From Anas platyrhynchos (Eukaryota > Chordata > Aves > Anseriformes > Anatidae), in the NCBI RefSeq assembly GCF_047663525.1, contig NC_092587.1, forward strand, positions 46,398,501-46,462,500: a stretch of DNA of 64,000 nt, given 5' to 3'. The notes under the pieces were generated by a model. It had not been told where the DNA came from, searched no databases, and worked only from the letters and a program-made list of their open reading frames with translations. Numbering within the stretch: position 1 is the first letter of the stretch; the number at the start of each line of letters is the position of its first letter. Both the position numbers and the translations under genes were made by a program. Below, in pieces: positions 1-15,000 of the stretch.

Positions 1-87
1 TTTTTTCTTGACGTTCATAAATTCTTTGAGACTGTGATACAATGCACTTTGTTCAGCTTCAACTTGCTCAATTAAAGTTAGTGCCTC
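1..87 (-). CDS. CFAP54: CFAP54 exon 18, partial (residues 711-739), cut by window edge
   Basis: Acceptor AAATCATAG|GAG. Encodes [20 protein letters not shown] then KEFMNVKKK and runs off the window at base 1. Phase 0 entry agrees with exon 17. I saw no convincing exon between 88 and 4,893, but a very short one cannot be excluded. Confidence 0.82.
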
Positions 88-3000
88 CTATGATTTAAGT
101 TAAAACAAAAGGGAAAAATATTAAAACATAGCAATCAGACAGATATAAGTCCTAATAAGTCATTTTCCAAATGATCTTATAAGAAAAAAAATTACTGCTA
201 TGTAGAGACGTTTTTATAGAGTTTCATATCCTCATACAACCTAAACTAGTATGAAGGGTACTATTTGTAAGCCTTATATGTGCAGATTAATTTTATATTG
301 TACAATTAAGGGAATGCAGGGTTGCATATCAAAGAGGCAGGGCTGAAGTATCTTCGATTTTGAGAGAACCTACAGGGGAAAAAAAAGAGTGGTTATGACT
401 AATGTTGATTAGCAATGGTAAGCAGTGAGGTGAGCAGTGAGATCTTCCTACAAGAAGATACAAAAGAGATACTGACTCTTTTTGAGGAGGGAGCTGAAGA
501 CCTAACGTGGAATTGCTGAAGAAGCTACCTAAGTATTAAGACTGTTTTTCTATACTCCAGAAAGATGGAAAATAAATAAAGTCCAGAAATAAAAAAGGGA
601 GGAGAATGCAGACATGAAAAAAGTCGGATTATGCTTGTTCCCTTGTTTAGACAGAGATAGCTGAAAGATGGTTGATGGCCCTAACTCCCATCCTTATCTG
701 TTAATATTAGTTTCTTCTGAAAATTTGTGGGCCTCCTGCACATAGTGATTATGTGGCCATTATCTTGGAAATCAAGGTACAATCTTCTCTAACTGGACTG
801 AGTGGCAAATTGATAGGTTTCTTCACCTTGCTTGCATCATCAGAGTAAAAGAAACTTAAATTGGAAATTTAATATTAAGAATTTAGTATAGTTATGAGTT
901 TCCTTGTAGTACCTGTCCACTGAAAACCAGTCATAAAGGTCAGCTACCAGAAATGAGGAGATCGAGGATACCTTGGACAAATTCCATTCTACTGTGAGAG
1001 ACACATCTTCCTACAATTAGGGTTTTATTTATACCTTTTTAGTACCATACACTGGACAAAAGGTTTAGGCTAAACTGACTGAAAGATAAACTGATAAAAA
1101 AATCCCATGTTATTGGTTATTTAGGGATAGTCCTATAATCTTGCACCTTGACAGTTCCTTGTTTCTGTCCTCAAGCATTTATAAACCTGTAAAAACAGCC
1201 ACACTACCACAGATAAACTTAGCTTTGTCCAAAAACGACCAAAAACTAACAAAAGATTTATAGCAAAAAGAGGAGCTAATCTTAATACAGTCATAATCAA
1301 ATCACATAGCCATCAGATCCTTAATCAGATCACATGAGCATATGCACAGCCCCTCACCACCACCACCACCACCACCACCCCTCAAGATTCCCTTTTCTAT
1401 CAGATTTGGGCTGAATTCACCCTCATGCGAAATGTCAAAGGGGGAATGTAAGATGAAGAATAAGATATAAAGTGACTCTTTCCCTCACACAACCATTCAA
1501 CTTTTGCAATCAGTAATGAGGAACTTCATTGCTTCCTTAAAAATGATACTTTATGGCAAGATGTACTATGATAAAATTTTTAATTAAAAGAATCATAGAG
1601 TCATTCTTCCCTGAGGACATGCTTCTTATTAGTGCAAGGATGGATCTGCTCCCAGGGTGGATAAAGATAGTGTTGTGACTGCAAGTGGTACTGGATGACC
1701 TATACATCATTAATTGTAGAACTTGGAAGATAATAAATGTGGCAGAGTTGCAAGAGGAGAAAGAATAATCTTATGGTTAAGGAAGCCAAATGTCACTATG
1801 ATAAACAACATTTTATCCATGCCTCTGCCACGGACTTGCCCTGTGGTAGTAGCTTAATCATTTTAATTGAGTTTTACAGCTGGCTAACAAGAACTACCAG
1901 TGTACCCAATTCTGTAAAGACTTGGATGTCTAACTAGACATATAGGGCAGAAAGGAAGAACGTAATAACAGAGAAATTAAACAAAGTGAAGGGTACATAA
2001 TAGCTTAAATAGTTAAGCAGTGTAATGTGCAGCATGACTATAAATATATGACTCAGAAGCTTCCATGCCTGCCAATGGTTAACTACATGAGAAGAGTTAT
2101 TTCCATGCTTAGCCCCATCCCCCCTCCCCCAAAAAAAAAAAAATACTTTCCTATTTTGCAGTGTAATAAGAAGTTTTATACTATATCGTGCTGAGTAAAG
2201 TTGAAAAAAAATCAATAGATTCCTCTTAAAAGGGGAAAAAATTAAGACCTGGGAAAGTATAGTACAGTCAGTTTTACCTCTGTGCCCAGTAAGATCATGG
2301 AGCAGATCCTCCTGGAAACTATGCTAAAGCTCATGGAAAATAAGGAGGTGATTGGTGGCAGCCAACATGGATTCACTAAGACCAGATCATGCCTGACAAA
2401 TGTGGTGGCCTTCTGTGATGGGGATACAGCACTGATGGATAGGGAAAGAGCAACTGGCATTTTCTACCTGGACTTGTGCAAAGCATTTGATACTGTTCCC
2501 CATGATGTCCTTGTTTCTAATGGAGAGACATGGCTTTAAAGGATGGACCACTTGATGGGTAAGGAATTGGTTGGATGGTCACACTCAAAGAGTTGTGGTC
2601 AATGGCTCTATGTCCAAGTAGAGATCAGTAACAAGCGGTGTTCCTAGGGGTCAGTACTGGGACCAGCACTGTTTAACAACTTTGTTGGCAAGTTGGACAG
2701 TGGGATCAAGTGCACCCTCAGCAAATTTGCCAATAACACCAAGCTGTGTGGTGCAGTCGACACTCAATGGAACAGAAACCATCCAGAGGGACAGAGGGAC
2801 CTGGACAGGCTTGAAAGGTGGGCCTTTGAAAACACCATGATGTTCAAGAAGGCCAAGTGCAAGGTCCTGTGTCTGGGCAGGGGGAATCCCAAGCACAAAT
2901 ACAGGCTGAGTGGAGAATGGATTGAGAGCAGCTCTGAGGAGAAGGACGTGGGGGGCTAGCTTGGTGAGAAGCTCAACATGAGCCGGCAATGTGTGCTTGC

Positions 3001-6000
3001 AGCCCAGAAAGCCAACTGTATCCTGGGCTGCAACAAAAGAAGCATGACCTGCAGGCTGTGGGAGGTGATTGTCCCACGCCACCCTGCTCCTGTGAGAACC
3101 TGCCTGGAGAGCTGTGTTCAGCTCTGGGGCTCCCAGCACAAGAAGGACATGGAGATGTTAGAACAAGTCCAGAGGAGGGCCACAAGGATGATCAAAGAGC
3201 TGGAGCACCTCTCCTCTGAAGACAGGCTGAGAGAGCTGGGAGTGTTCAGTGTAGATAAGAGAAGGCTCCAGGGAGACCTTATAGCAGCCTTCCAGTACCT
3301 AAAGTGGGCCTAAAAGAAAGCAGAAGAGGGACTCTTTGTCAGGGAGTGTAGTGATAGGACAAGGAGTAATGGTTTTGATCTAAGAGAAGGTAGATTTAGA
3401 TTAGACATTAGGAAAAAATTCTTTCCTCAGAGGGATGCCCTGGCACAGGTTGCCCGAAGAAGCTGTGGATGCCCCATCCCTGGAGGTGCTCAAGGCCAGG
3501 CTGGATGGGGCCTTGGGCAACCTGGTCTAGTGGAAGGTGTCCCTGCCCATGGCAGGGGGTTTACAATTAGAAGAGGATCTTTAAGGTCCCTTCAACCCAA
3601 AATATTTTATAATTCTATGAACTCTATGTAGAGCTCTTGGATGATTTATTATAAAAAAGGCAAAATCCCCTACACAGAAGAATGAAAATATATAAATTTT
3701 CTGTTCATGAAGTGAATACTGTCTACCTCAAATTAATTGAGTATATAATTAAATGTTTTATCATAGTACAAATATATAAAATCACCATGCTAAATTTGTC
3801 CAGGCAAAGTTAATTCTGAGATTTTCTGCCAACTGGCTGCAAATATATTCTTTTACCTACTTCCTTCCCTGTTAAAAGTACACAGAACAAAAATATAATG
3901 AAGGTCAACATAAGGCCTTCACCAATATTTGTTTGGGATAACCACACATTTCTTGGGAATTGCTTGTAAGTCTTCATTGGTGACTACAGCTACAACTTTC
4001 CTATGATATCATTATCTCATATTCATATGTGCTGTATATTTTACAAATATAGTATATTTTTAGCATGTCCTTTCTGATTCAGTTTTTGCATTCTTCTGAA
4101 ATAATAATAATTATAATAAAGTCTTAATTATCATGCCTCCAAACTTGGAGCACTTAAGACAAAAACACTTGCTAGTAATTTCTTGTTTAAAATACATATG
4201 TCATATATTATATAGCGTGAATTTCAGATATCTCTTGTATAGACTATAAAGAAATTTTGTGCTCCATTGATGATAAGTCAATTTGAATGGACATATGTTG
4301 GTTACAAAAGTTTCTAATCTCACTTAATGGAACAACTCCCACGGATTTCCTATGACTTTGAAATGAGCCCACGAAGAATATACTTTTAACCTGAATAAAT
4401 TCCAAAACCTCCAACTTCTGAACTGTTTATTTAATAAGAACCAAATAAAGTCTCTGTCACCATCACCAGTCACAGTAATCTAATACAATATAGAGATTTG
4501 GGGAAAAGTAGGATGATGACGGTTGCAATGGGAAAGAAGAAAACCTGCAAGATACTTTGGCAAGGTACAGGTGATTATGTATTAGAAAACAGCAAAGTCT
4601 AGGTGATTAAGTGTAGAAACAAAGTCAATTCCTTTCGGGTTTCCTGTAATATGCACATGTACACAAAATTAGGGGATATCCTCTTTCCTAGTTTTAAGTC
4701 CCTTTATTTTTTTCCACCATAAAGGAACTTCTCAAGGAAAAACTGGCAACGGAAGTTAAAAACACTCATTGTCCTTTAAGCTTCTTCCTTTTTAATTCTA
4801 TTTGTAAGAAGGCGTAATCCAAGTATTAATTTTATAGAACATGAAAAACTATGATAACGTTAAATTATTCCTATCATATGATTTTATTATTACCTCCAGT
4901 AGCTGCCTTTGGGAAGAAGTAGTTAACTCTTCAGGGAATATCTGTGCAGCCTTTTGCATCAAAAAGATTGCTCTGGATAGCTTATTCTTTTTTATTTTTC
5001 CTATTATATCTGCCTCTGTAAAATAGATATTTTAAGACATTTATAAAACAGCAAGAATCACATATACTTATAAAATCTTAATTAATAAGCCTTACCTGTT
5101 AAATAATGGGAATCTTCAATAATCTTCACATGGTAATTGCTAGAATTAAGACTTCTGCCATCCTTTTGAACACCTATATAGGAAGGAAATCCTGAGTCAT
5201 TCATTCTGATAGTGTCATTGGAAGCATTTCAGTGAGAGGCAGATACAGAGTTCTGTAGTAAGGCTCTGCTTCACCTTTTGCTCTTTTCCTTAGTTAAAGG
5301 AAAAATTTTTGGACAGATAAAGCCAGTAAAAAAGTTCCACCCTCATGCTCTTGCATCTCTAATAGCTACACTAACATCACAGGAAAAGAAGGAACATGTT
5401 TAATCACAGGGAGCAGTTCACATGGGAACCCTAGTGTCAAGCTAACACTAGCTTCTAATTAAAAAAAATAAAAAAAAAGAATGGAAGAACAGTAGCACTC
5501 TTTCAGGAGATATTTGGCAAGAGTGGGAATTCTGCTGACTTGGAAGAGGTAAGAACAACTTTATAGGAGTAGAAACTGAGATTACAAAGAGCACTGATTA
5601 AAATATTCAAGCCCCGTTCTTCAGAGAAAATTTCCTGCATTACAGGAAAAAAATAAAAGTCCACAGCGCATTCCCTAATTCTCTCTTATTGACTGAAACT
5701 TCTTAACTGAAAATATATTATAAATAAAACATCATAACAAATTGCCTAGGAATCAAAACCAGTAGCTGTTAGCAAAGTTTAACTCCTATTGATTTGGTAT
5801 AGATTAGAGATAAGTATCGTGGTAAATCAAAATTCTACAAATTCAGTTATTATTTCTGTCTGTATGCACCAAGTGCCCTACAATTGTGCTTCCTCAGAAA
5901 ATAAATGCTCCTTTATCTCTTAGTATCACAAAATACACTAACAGAGGACTGTAAGCAACCTATGAAGATCATTTAGCATTACTGCAACTTACCTTGTGTC

Positions 6001-9000
6001 AGTTTAAGAAGTTTCACAGCTATTCGATGTTGGGCCTGAATAAGCTCCAGATGTAAATCCATTAAAAAATTATTACCTGTTCCTGTTTTATCATTACCCA
6101 AACCCAAAACAGAATTCAAATTCTGGCCATTTGAGTCCACCTAATAAATAGAAAGTGGTAGTTAAGCAAGTACAAACTTATTTCAGTAAATTGACAAACT
6201 CTGAAATTTTATCGTAACTGCAGTATTTAAACTTAATGACTGCAATATGCAATCATTAAAGAAAGCACAGAAGAACAACATCTAGACATAGAGAAACATG
6301 GATAACCGACAAAGAATAGACAAAAACTGGCAGTCAATAGGAAACAGGATTAATAATAAATATGAAACTGTAGAAAATTTTGGTTTATTTTGTTATCAGT
6401 CCACAAAACAAAGATCATGTTGGTGTATAATTTAGAAAAGCTGGGTTCCCTCCAACAGCCAAAATTACTTATAATAATGAATAGTTGCAAACAAATGAAA
6501 AGGATTTCTGTTTCTGCAATATAGAAGAAAACTACGAATTATATTTATTTCCAAACAAAAAGAAAACCTAAAAGAATTTATAGTTTCTTACTGAATGAGA
6601 AAATATTATGAATTTATTTTTTCTATTCTCTACTTACATGGGATCAAAAAATGATGTTCATTTGATAATACGAAGATTTATAAGAAAGAAGAAAATATGA
6701 GTTTCATGTCCAATCCAATATATTATTTATAGACTTTGTTGCCATGTAACTTTTTGTAGAATTTACCTTTGTACAGTTGTCAAATATTGACGTTCCATCT
6801 GGTAGAAGGGTCATTAAGTGAGATTTGTTGATTTCATTAATTGCTTTTTCAAGATTTTCATAAGCAAATTGTAACTGTTCCATAGGACTTTTCTAAGATG
6901 AAAATAAAATTTTAATAACTTAGGATGAATTTTCCCTAAGTTCTTAAAATACAGTTTACTAAGTCAAAGAGTCTAGTTCATAGCAGAATGAAAATGAATT
7001 TGGAGAAATAAGTTTACAAACAGTATTATTCACAAGTAATTTTATAACGCTCCATTAGGTGTTATGAAAACACTGGCATCTCAGAAACCAATTCCTGAAA
7101 GTAGACTGTCACTGAATTGAAGCTTCTACATGTGTTAGGGCATTAAGACATTACTGACAAAATTCCTGAATCCTCAAACAGATGCATGTCTTTTCTTCTT
7201 GTTGTGTTTTATTAAGTAATGATGAACTATTTGATTTGACATTACTGCACAGTGCTGAGTACTGAACACATTAAACAACGCAAGAACTCCATCAATTCCA
7301 CATCACCCTTACAAAAACAAACAATCAAAAGCACAATCCAAAATATCTCCCTAAGTGAAGCAAGGATAAAGTTTGTGCGATCTTTAAAAGATGTGTTATT
7401 TTTAAACAACACATAAGCTTTTAAAGCTTGTACTATGCATTGGCATGAAAGACTAGAAATCATTATGATCATGTTGTAAAAACCATTTCAAATTATTTTT
7501 TTTCCATATCACAGATGTCTATTAAAGACTACACAAAGATTTTCAGATTTTATTTAATTTGAAAAAATATTTTTTTTCCTCTGCACTAGAATGATTACAT
7601 TAATCATTTCAACTTTGTAAAACTAAATACAAGATAGTATGAAAATGCTTCAAGTGGGAATAAGTGTTCTTATGCTATCCAAAAAAGCCATATTAATGAA
7701 AACAAATTAGACATTACCATCAATATTTCAGGAATATCACAGGTTTCATCTTCTGTGAGAGAGACACTTCTTTTTCCTTTTTTATCTGAAAAAAAAAAAA
7801 AAAAAAAAAAAAACAGAAAGTGAAATGAAATGTGTTCAGTTTTATTACTGTTTGATTAGAGCTACCACTAACTTTAGAGTCTGGCAATAATTTATTTCTT
7901 TGGTACTAGACTACAGGAGATAATTATATTGTTTCCTGAAAAGATTTTCAGGGTTTAAACACTATAGTTACCCATGTACAATTATAATAATTTAGTATAA
8001 GATTATCTAATGAAGTTGCTTTTTCAAATGTACCCTATATTTCATAGTAACATTAGACTGACACCAATAAAAATAGGACTCATTTCATAGTTCCTTACAC
8101 TGTTATAGCATTCACATATATTTTGATTAATTTAAAAATGAAAAATCAAATTTTCTGTAATTCACAAGTGTTTTAATGATAATTTAACCTATAGGGTGGT
8201 TTATAAATATGTAAGGTCACATTTTTTGTTACATAATATTTCAGTTTAATATTCCTTGAAGGGGTATTATCACCCTTTTAACATTCATTTCGATTCTTTA
8301 AATTATTTTCTTTTATAAAAAATTTACCCAGGCTTATGTCTTTCTTTCCAAAACAAGAGGAAGCAGCTTCTTTGCTCTCAATTGCAGCTCTCAACTTTTT
8401 GCCAAAATAAATGTTTGCCCTTTCAGAGGGACAACCTTTTGGTCACTCCTGAGCTCTGCACCTTGTCTGCCTATTTATTTCTGCTTTTCTGTAGATTTTT
8501 CTCATATATAAGAAAATCTGTATTCACTCAGCATTCATTCAGTTAAAAACTCACACTAAACATGTGTTTGACCGGCTTTTCAACTGCCTGTTTTGAATCA
8601 ACTATTCAGCTTTTTATCTCCAAAAAAAAAGCATTTACACTTAGTGAAAAAGAGTAATTGTTATGCTGCAATGAGGATTCATCCAATCTCCGTCCGAATT
8701 GTATGATTTTCATAACCAGCAGAAAACAATTCCTACTCTACCTTATAATAGAATAGTAGTGTACCAAGATTTTCTTACTTTCAAAAATACAAAACGTATT
8801 GTCATTCTCTTCTGTTCCTAGATATGCTTTAAAAGGGTCTTTAACATCTACTCTTTAGCTATTGTAAACCAATTATGAAAAATAGCAATAATATTACAAG
8901 ACCCTACATCTGCAAAAGAGAATTTTCAAATTTATATCTAAATATTCATATTTTACAGTGTTAGTGAGGTTTTTTAAGGAAATATGTTTAATGTTACTGC

Positions 9001-12000
9001 TTTATATCCCAATGACATCAGCCAAGTTCATTTTCAAAGACAATTAAATCCCTATACAAAAATCAATACTTGTGTAGACAAGAGATGGAAATTAATCACC
9101 CAATAAAAGCAAACGCTTCAGTATGCAGTCAATGTTTCCCTCTTTTGCTTGCACTGTCCTTAGTCAACCAACATCTGAGCACTCCAAATGAGCCACAGCA
9201 CATACTGCCTTCTGCCTAGCCAATATTCAGAAAACTTATGGATGATCTGAGGCTACTAAGAAGGGGCTAAGAGACATATTAAAAAAAACTGTGTAGAAAA
9301 TGAGTCATAAAAGGGACTCAAAATGGGACTAGTTCAATAGAACTGAAAATGGAAGGAAATAAGACATAAATCCTTTGAAAATCAGGTTTCGCTGCATCTG
9401 ATTATGAATGAAATTGTGTTTACAAAAATTTATCATACTACTCTACAATCTTTTTACAATTATTTTTGAATATGTATATTTGTCAAAGCTTTTAATTCTT
9501 AAAAAAATTCTTTAAAAGTTTCTTGAAAGTAGCTTGAAAGAATGCTATTTTTTTGTTGAAAGCTTTACCTGTTTTTTTCTTAGATTCACTTGTAGAATCA
9601 GCTGTATTTTCCAATATTGCAGTTAGATTTAAGGTTACCTCTATTACCATTACAACATCAGTGTCTGCTATGTTACTCTTCTGAATTACTTCATTTATTA
9701 TCCAGAGTACATAAACCCACTAAAAAAAAAAAAAAAAAAAAGAGGGAAAGAAAAAAAGAAACAAAACAGATTAAAACAGTTTTTGAAGATATTTTGAAGA
9801 TATATTGCAGAGGCAGAAACACTTTTGCAATCAAAAAAAAAAAAGTAAAAAAAAAAATAATCATAAACCTTACCACAACTCCTTTCCTGTACTTGTTTGT
9901 TTTTTTTTTGTTGTTTGTTTGTGTTTGTGGGTTTTTTTGAATGCCACCACTCTATTTCTTTAGACAGAACACAGTTTTTGTTTTGTTTTGTTTCTTTACT
10001 TTTAAAAATCAATTATTTTTTATTATTCTAGAAAGGTTACAGAACATCCTACCAGCACAACCTTTGTATCTTGTCATAGTGCAGTAAGCGTTACAGTAGA
10101 TATGATCATGTACCTCTCTCCTTTGCCCATCTCCTCCCACTTAAACAGCATAAGAGACCTGAATGCTCCTATTGTACATGCAGAGGAAATTAACTATAAG
10201 CTACATTCTGGTGAATCTCATTTTTTTTTATAGGGATCAAGGTCACAAAACACACTCCTCCAGAAACTGTTTGGTCTACATCAACTATTTACTGGTAGCC
10301 CTGTGAAACTACTAACTTATCCTTTACATGATAACATTTCACCAATAGCTTTACAGTCTCAGGAAAAGTTCAAGATAAGGCTGTGGCTCTATCAAGTGGG
10401 CCAAATACTTAACATCCACCTCCCTTCTATTAAGCTGTAAGGTTTCTGATACTGTTTTCAATTATCTAGGGAATTTTCTTGAACTTTATGCATGCTTTCC
10501 ACCACAACACACAAAATGCTGCTTCTCACAGCATGCCCAAATGCTTTCACTATTTTAGCTTCTTTCTGTGATGCCCCACTGGCTGACAGTGGGTTATTTT
10601 ACTGGAAAAAGGTAAGAGAGATTTTGATATGGCATATAGGAGCGCATTCTGTTCAGAGTGCATGTACAATCCACATTTTCAGTGAATTCAATTTATCTGC
10701 ATTTTACCATATGAAAATGTACTTAGATTGGAGACAAACCAGTATTTTATCTTGGCTTTACTACAGCAGACAAAACTCATATTAAGAGAAACACATTATA
10801 ATAAAGAAGTACTTTGCAAGCTTTGTAATTGTGGATACATCTAAAGTATCCACTTCCACTTGTTTGGATTTGCTGAAGTCCCGTTTTACATTTCTGCCAC
10901 AAAAACGTTATTACATCAAAAAGTATTTCTTTGTCAGGTTGCATGTTCTAGAAAAAAGAAAAAAAAAAAAAAACATAATTGTAGAAACAGGTATGTATAC
11001 ACAGTACATAAGCACTGAAAAGTTTTCAAAGTAAGTAAATAAATCAGTATCATATTTATCTTCATTATAAGGGTGACAACATTTTGAAAGCTTATGAAAT
11101 ACATGCTTTTGTAAAGTAGTTTCTCATAGACTACCCAAGCTTTTCTTTTCCTGACAATATGGGTTTAGCAGCTTTTATTATTATTAATGTTTCCTTTTTT
11201 ATTGTCAAGCTTTTAGAAGCCATACAGGCAAAGAAAGCAGTGAAATTAAAATTACGTGGGAGAGGACATTAAGTATCTGTGAAATGCTATAATAGTCAAC
11301 ACATTCTGGGAAAACTAGAATGTATTTTAACAGGTATATTAACCTAGGGAATTGTTTTATTTGAGTATTTAAATATTTGCAGAAGTAGATCTAAATTAGA
11401 AGGCTTTATTTTGCATTGACAGCAAGGACTTCCATGGGTTGTTGGTACATCTCAGATGAAGTAGCACTGAAGAACAACTAAAAAAAACAGGTTGCAGTGG
11501 AATATCTAAAAACTGAAAGAAGTTTTAAAACATATCTACACCTTATGAAAAGAATAATTAACAAATTGAAAACTCCATGCAGTTAACCTCCTAATTAACA
11601 CACCTTAAAAGGCAAGAGAGCCTATCTACACTGTGTTAACACCTTCTAAGCAGTGATAAAGGATCAGTACACATTTGCTGTCATTTATACCAGAGTTGGA
11701 CTAGTATCCCAAGTACAATGAAACTCAAGACCACTATATCCATACTTATCATGCACCTGAATGTACATGAGTATAAGATTTCATGTATATTGGGAATTGC
11801 AGAAGAATTAATTTTACAGTGAAGACATGCAAAATGTTAGCAGAAGTTTTTGTTTTTGTTTTTTACTAAGGATGTTTTTCTTTAGTCTATTGTAAAACAA
11901 ATGATAACTAACTGTATTTTTTTTTTCTCATGGTGGCAAATAAAGGAAAATCTCAGACTGAGTAAGTAAACTACAAGTGGTTATTCTGGGAATAAACCAT

Positions 12001-15000
12001 TAGGTATAGAATGGTGTTATTTTGTAGTAGAGACTTCAGTGCAGGTAAGTCCCACTCCTCTTGGTTTTGTTGTTGATGTTGCTTCTTAGTTTGCTTTCTG
12101 TGAGAATTTACTGTTAACTGAAGGCATACAGCTGCTATAAAGGCATTTTCATTCCTTAGGCTCTCATTTGTATAAATATTGCAGAAATGAGCATTTTTGC
12201 CCATCTAAATCAAATATACTGAAAGAAGTATGATTTCTGATTGGTAGAAACATGTAATTAAGTCTATGGTTTTCCAAATTGATTTAGTATCTGTTAAACG
12301 TTTGTAGCCTGATTACATATCTCCAATAAAATTATAAAATCTCCAATAAAATTATAAATAAAATAATATAAATTATAAAGATAAATAAAAACTATAATCA
12401 AAACTTGATTACATATTAGAGGTATGTTTTTTTCTTTTTCACTATTTTATTTTTTAGCTGTAGTTTGTAAATGCAACTGATTCCTGTGGTCTTAAATAAT
12501 GCACATTCATTACAGATTAAGTAATTAATTCAGAAATGTCTCTACTTCTGTTATACCTGTTTAGATGTGGAGACACAGGAAAATACTGTTGTTGCCAAAA
12601 CGGTAAGTTCGTGAGAAGGCTCTCCATACTTTAAGGAACCCTCTACATTCAATGTTTATCAAAAAGGGAAAAAAGAAATAGCAAGACATTATTTCTAGTT
12701 ACAAACCTAAGTTTGAACACATTTCAGTGAATTCACTTACAAATTTATGCCAGCAGATAATGTGGTTAAGAAATAGTAAATTCAGAGGGGGCAGATATTC
12801 CCATATTTACTCACTTTTTGTGAAAAGTGAACATTGCTATTTTTTGAAATAGAATTTTCCAGATATTGGAATTTTGTTTGGAATGTCATAGAATTAAATT
12901 AGTTAATTCAGTAAGTTTTTCTTGCTTTGATGGCAAGAAAATTTAAATAAATGTATACTTAAGTATATAAAAGTATAAGAATGAGCAAAAGAAAGTCAAA
13001 CATAGCTGTTTCACTTTTTCTCCTGAAAATCTGTTTGAATACATTCATTCATATTACATCTTTGCATGTAACAACATGCATATCTAATCAGGTCATTTCA
13101 CATTTGAGAAAAACAGTATAAAGTCAGATTTGGCAAATGAAAATTGGACAAAAATCAGTAAGTTACAATTTGTCAATTGCTGTTGTTTGTTTTTTTTTTC
13201 ACACAATACAAAATAGTTTCCAAACAATAAACATAATTTGTTGCTGCAAAAATATTTGAAATGCAAACACAGCTATAACTGAACAACACTCACTTCTTAA
13301 TGTTTGTTTCTTATCAGAACCACGAGGCACCCTAGCTTCTCTGGTATTAGGTTCAGTAACAGAAAAGCCACATTTAAATTTTCTTGGAAATAGTAAAGGT
13401 TGCATTAGTGTCAGAAGTTTCAGTTCCATTTCTGCCTTCTTCCATCTTGGGTCATCTTGAGCCTAATTGATATAAACAATGAATGGAAATTTGTCTTAAA
13501 AATGCGTAAATTGAATACTCCTCCTTACCCACAAAGGAAAAGGCTACATAAAGAGTGTCTAATTAGCATCATGATTACCTGAAGAAAATTAGTAACAAAT
13601 TCAACAGCAGAATCAAACACATCCCACTCCTCATAGCTGAAAGCCAATTTTATAAATTTCACAGCAGCATCTCCAGGCACCCCCTTTTCTTCTGCAATGA
13701 TGACAAAAAATATTTAGTCTTTAATATTTTACATATAGGTGTATTCAGAAGTTTAATTTAAGCAATAATTTGGGTATTCTAAAAGCAAAGAGAAAACCGT
13801 AGTCAGCATAATCTTGAAGGATTTCTTAACAATTCTACAATACAATAGCTTCATTATTTTGTTGTAATGCCTCCACTTATGCACTGCTGTAATGATGTAT
13901 CTGCAGTGTCCTGTTACATTCAAAAGAGGCTGTGCTACTTAGTAATGTTTCTGTGTAGAGGATATCAAGGACTTAGTCCTCCCTGTGGCAGAAAGAGCTT
14001 AAATCTGGGTATCCTCCCACAGCGATACTTCTTCCCAGCAATTTACTAAAAAATAATGAATAGAAACATAAACATCTTCTTGCAAGATGGCTGAGCATTT
14101 CTCATTACTGTATTAGAAAATATGTAATGTACACCTAGGGTGTCTATTTTCTCATACTTCAAGTTGATTCAAACCACAGTAAGGAAGAAAAGGGACTTCC
14201 TGATCCTTAGATCTCTAAGCACATGGCTTAGCTGTTATATTCAGCAGTGTCCTACAGTCCTAAGAATGTTCCACAGTTGTCGTATTAGCTGGGCACATGG
14301 TCACTCAGCTAAAAGATATATTGACTTAGTAATTACTCATTTTCTGAAGCAGCACAATGGTTGGTCCAAGGATCTCCAAGAAGCTTATGGCAACCATTCT
14401 GTTACCACATCTCACTTCTATTTTTGAATGTATATCTCACTTGAAGAGAAGAGCATTTTGCAATCTCTTTATGAATACAACTGCTCCTAACGTGTTCTGC
14501 TCACTAAGCATTTGCACTGTTGGGTCCTTTGAAAACTGAAAGCTAGTTTACCTGTTAGTATCAACTGCAGAAGGGTTGATGATGCATTAATTGTACCAAA
14601 ATTATCAGTGCAACGACTTCCTTGAATACCAGTAGTGCTCATTCCACCTTTAAAATAGACAATTCATTACATCAGTCTATTTGACCTGTTATAGTACAAT
14701 TAGCCAGTAATAATATCATGTAAATATGATTCTGAAGTGTATTTAGTCTCTATAGATTCTTTTATTAACAGAATATCTTTCTACCTGTAGCTATATTTAG
14801 ACCATAGCCTAGCAAAAACGTTTTGTAAGGAATCCTCAAGTCCAATGTTTTTCTCAAGTTTTATATCTATCTTTGAGTGAATTAAAAAAAAAAAAAATCA
14901 AAACCCATTGTGGTGGATTGACCTTGGCTGCCTGTCAGATGGCCACCCAGCCACTCTCTCACTTCCTCTCTTCAACAGGACAGGAGAAAGTAAGATGGAA

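Larger units (their letters stand above)
88..4893 (-). other. CFAP54 intron 17
   Basis: 4.8 kb without a supported exon. Holds the CAC repeat, the CR1 LINE and otherwise AT-rich sequence with many stops. The short open frames are unlike coding sequence. Confidence 0.75.
9720..12556 (-). other. CFAP54 intron 11
   Basis: 2.8 kb of AT-rich sequence with A-rich low complexity next to exon 12 and the 20-base duplication near its 5' side. No other feature seen. Introns 12 to 16, to the left, are 0.6 to 1.8 kb and hold only simple A/T runs. Confidence 0.75.

Noticed and set aside
2651..3185. Minus-strand open frames of 162 and 70 codons
   Set aside because: They are shadows on the complement of the CR1 reverse transcriptase region.
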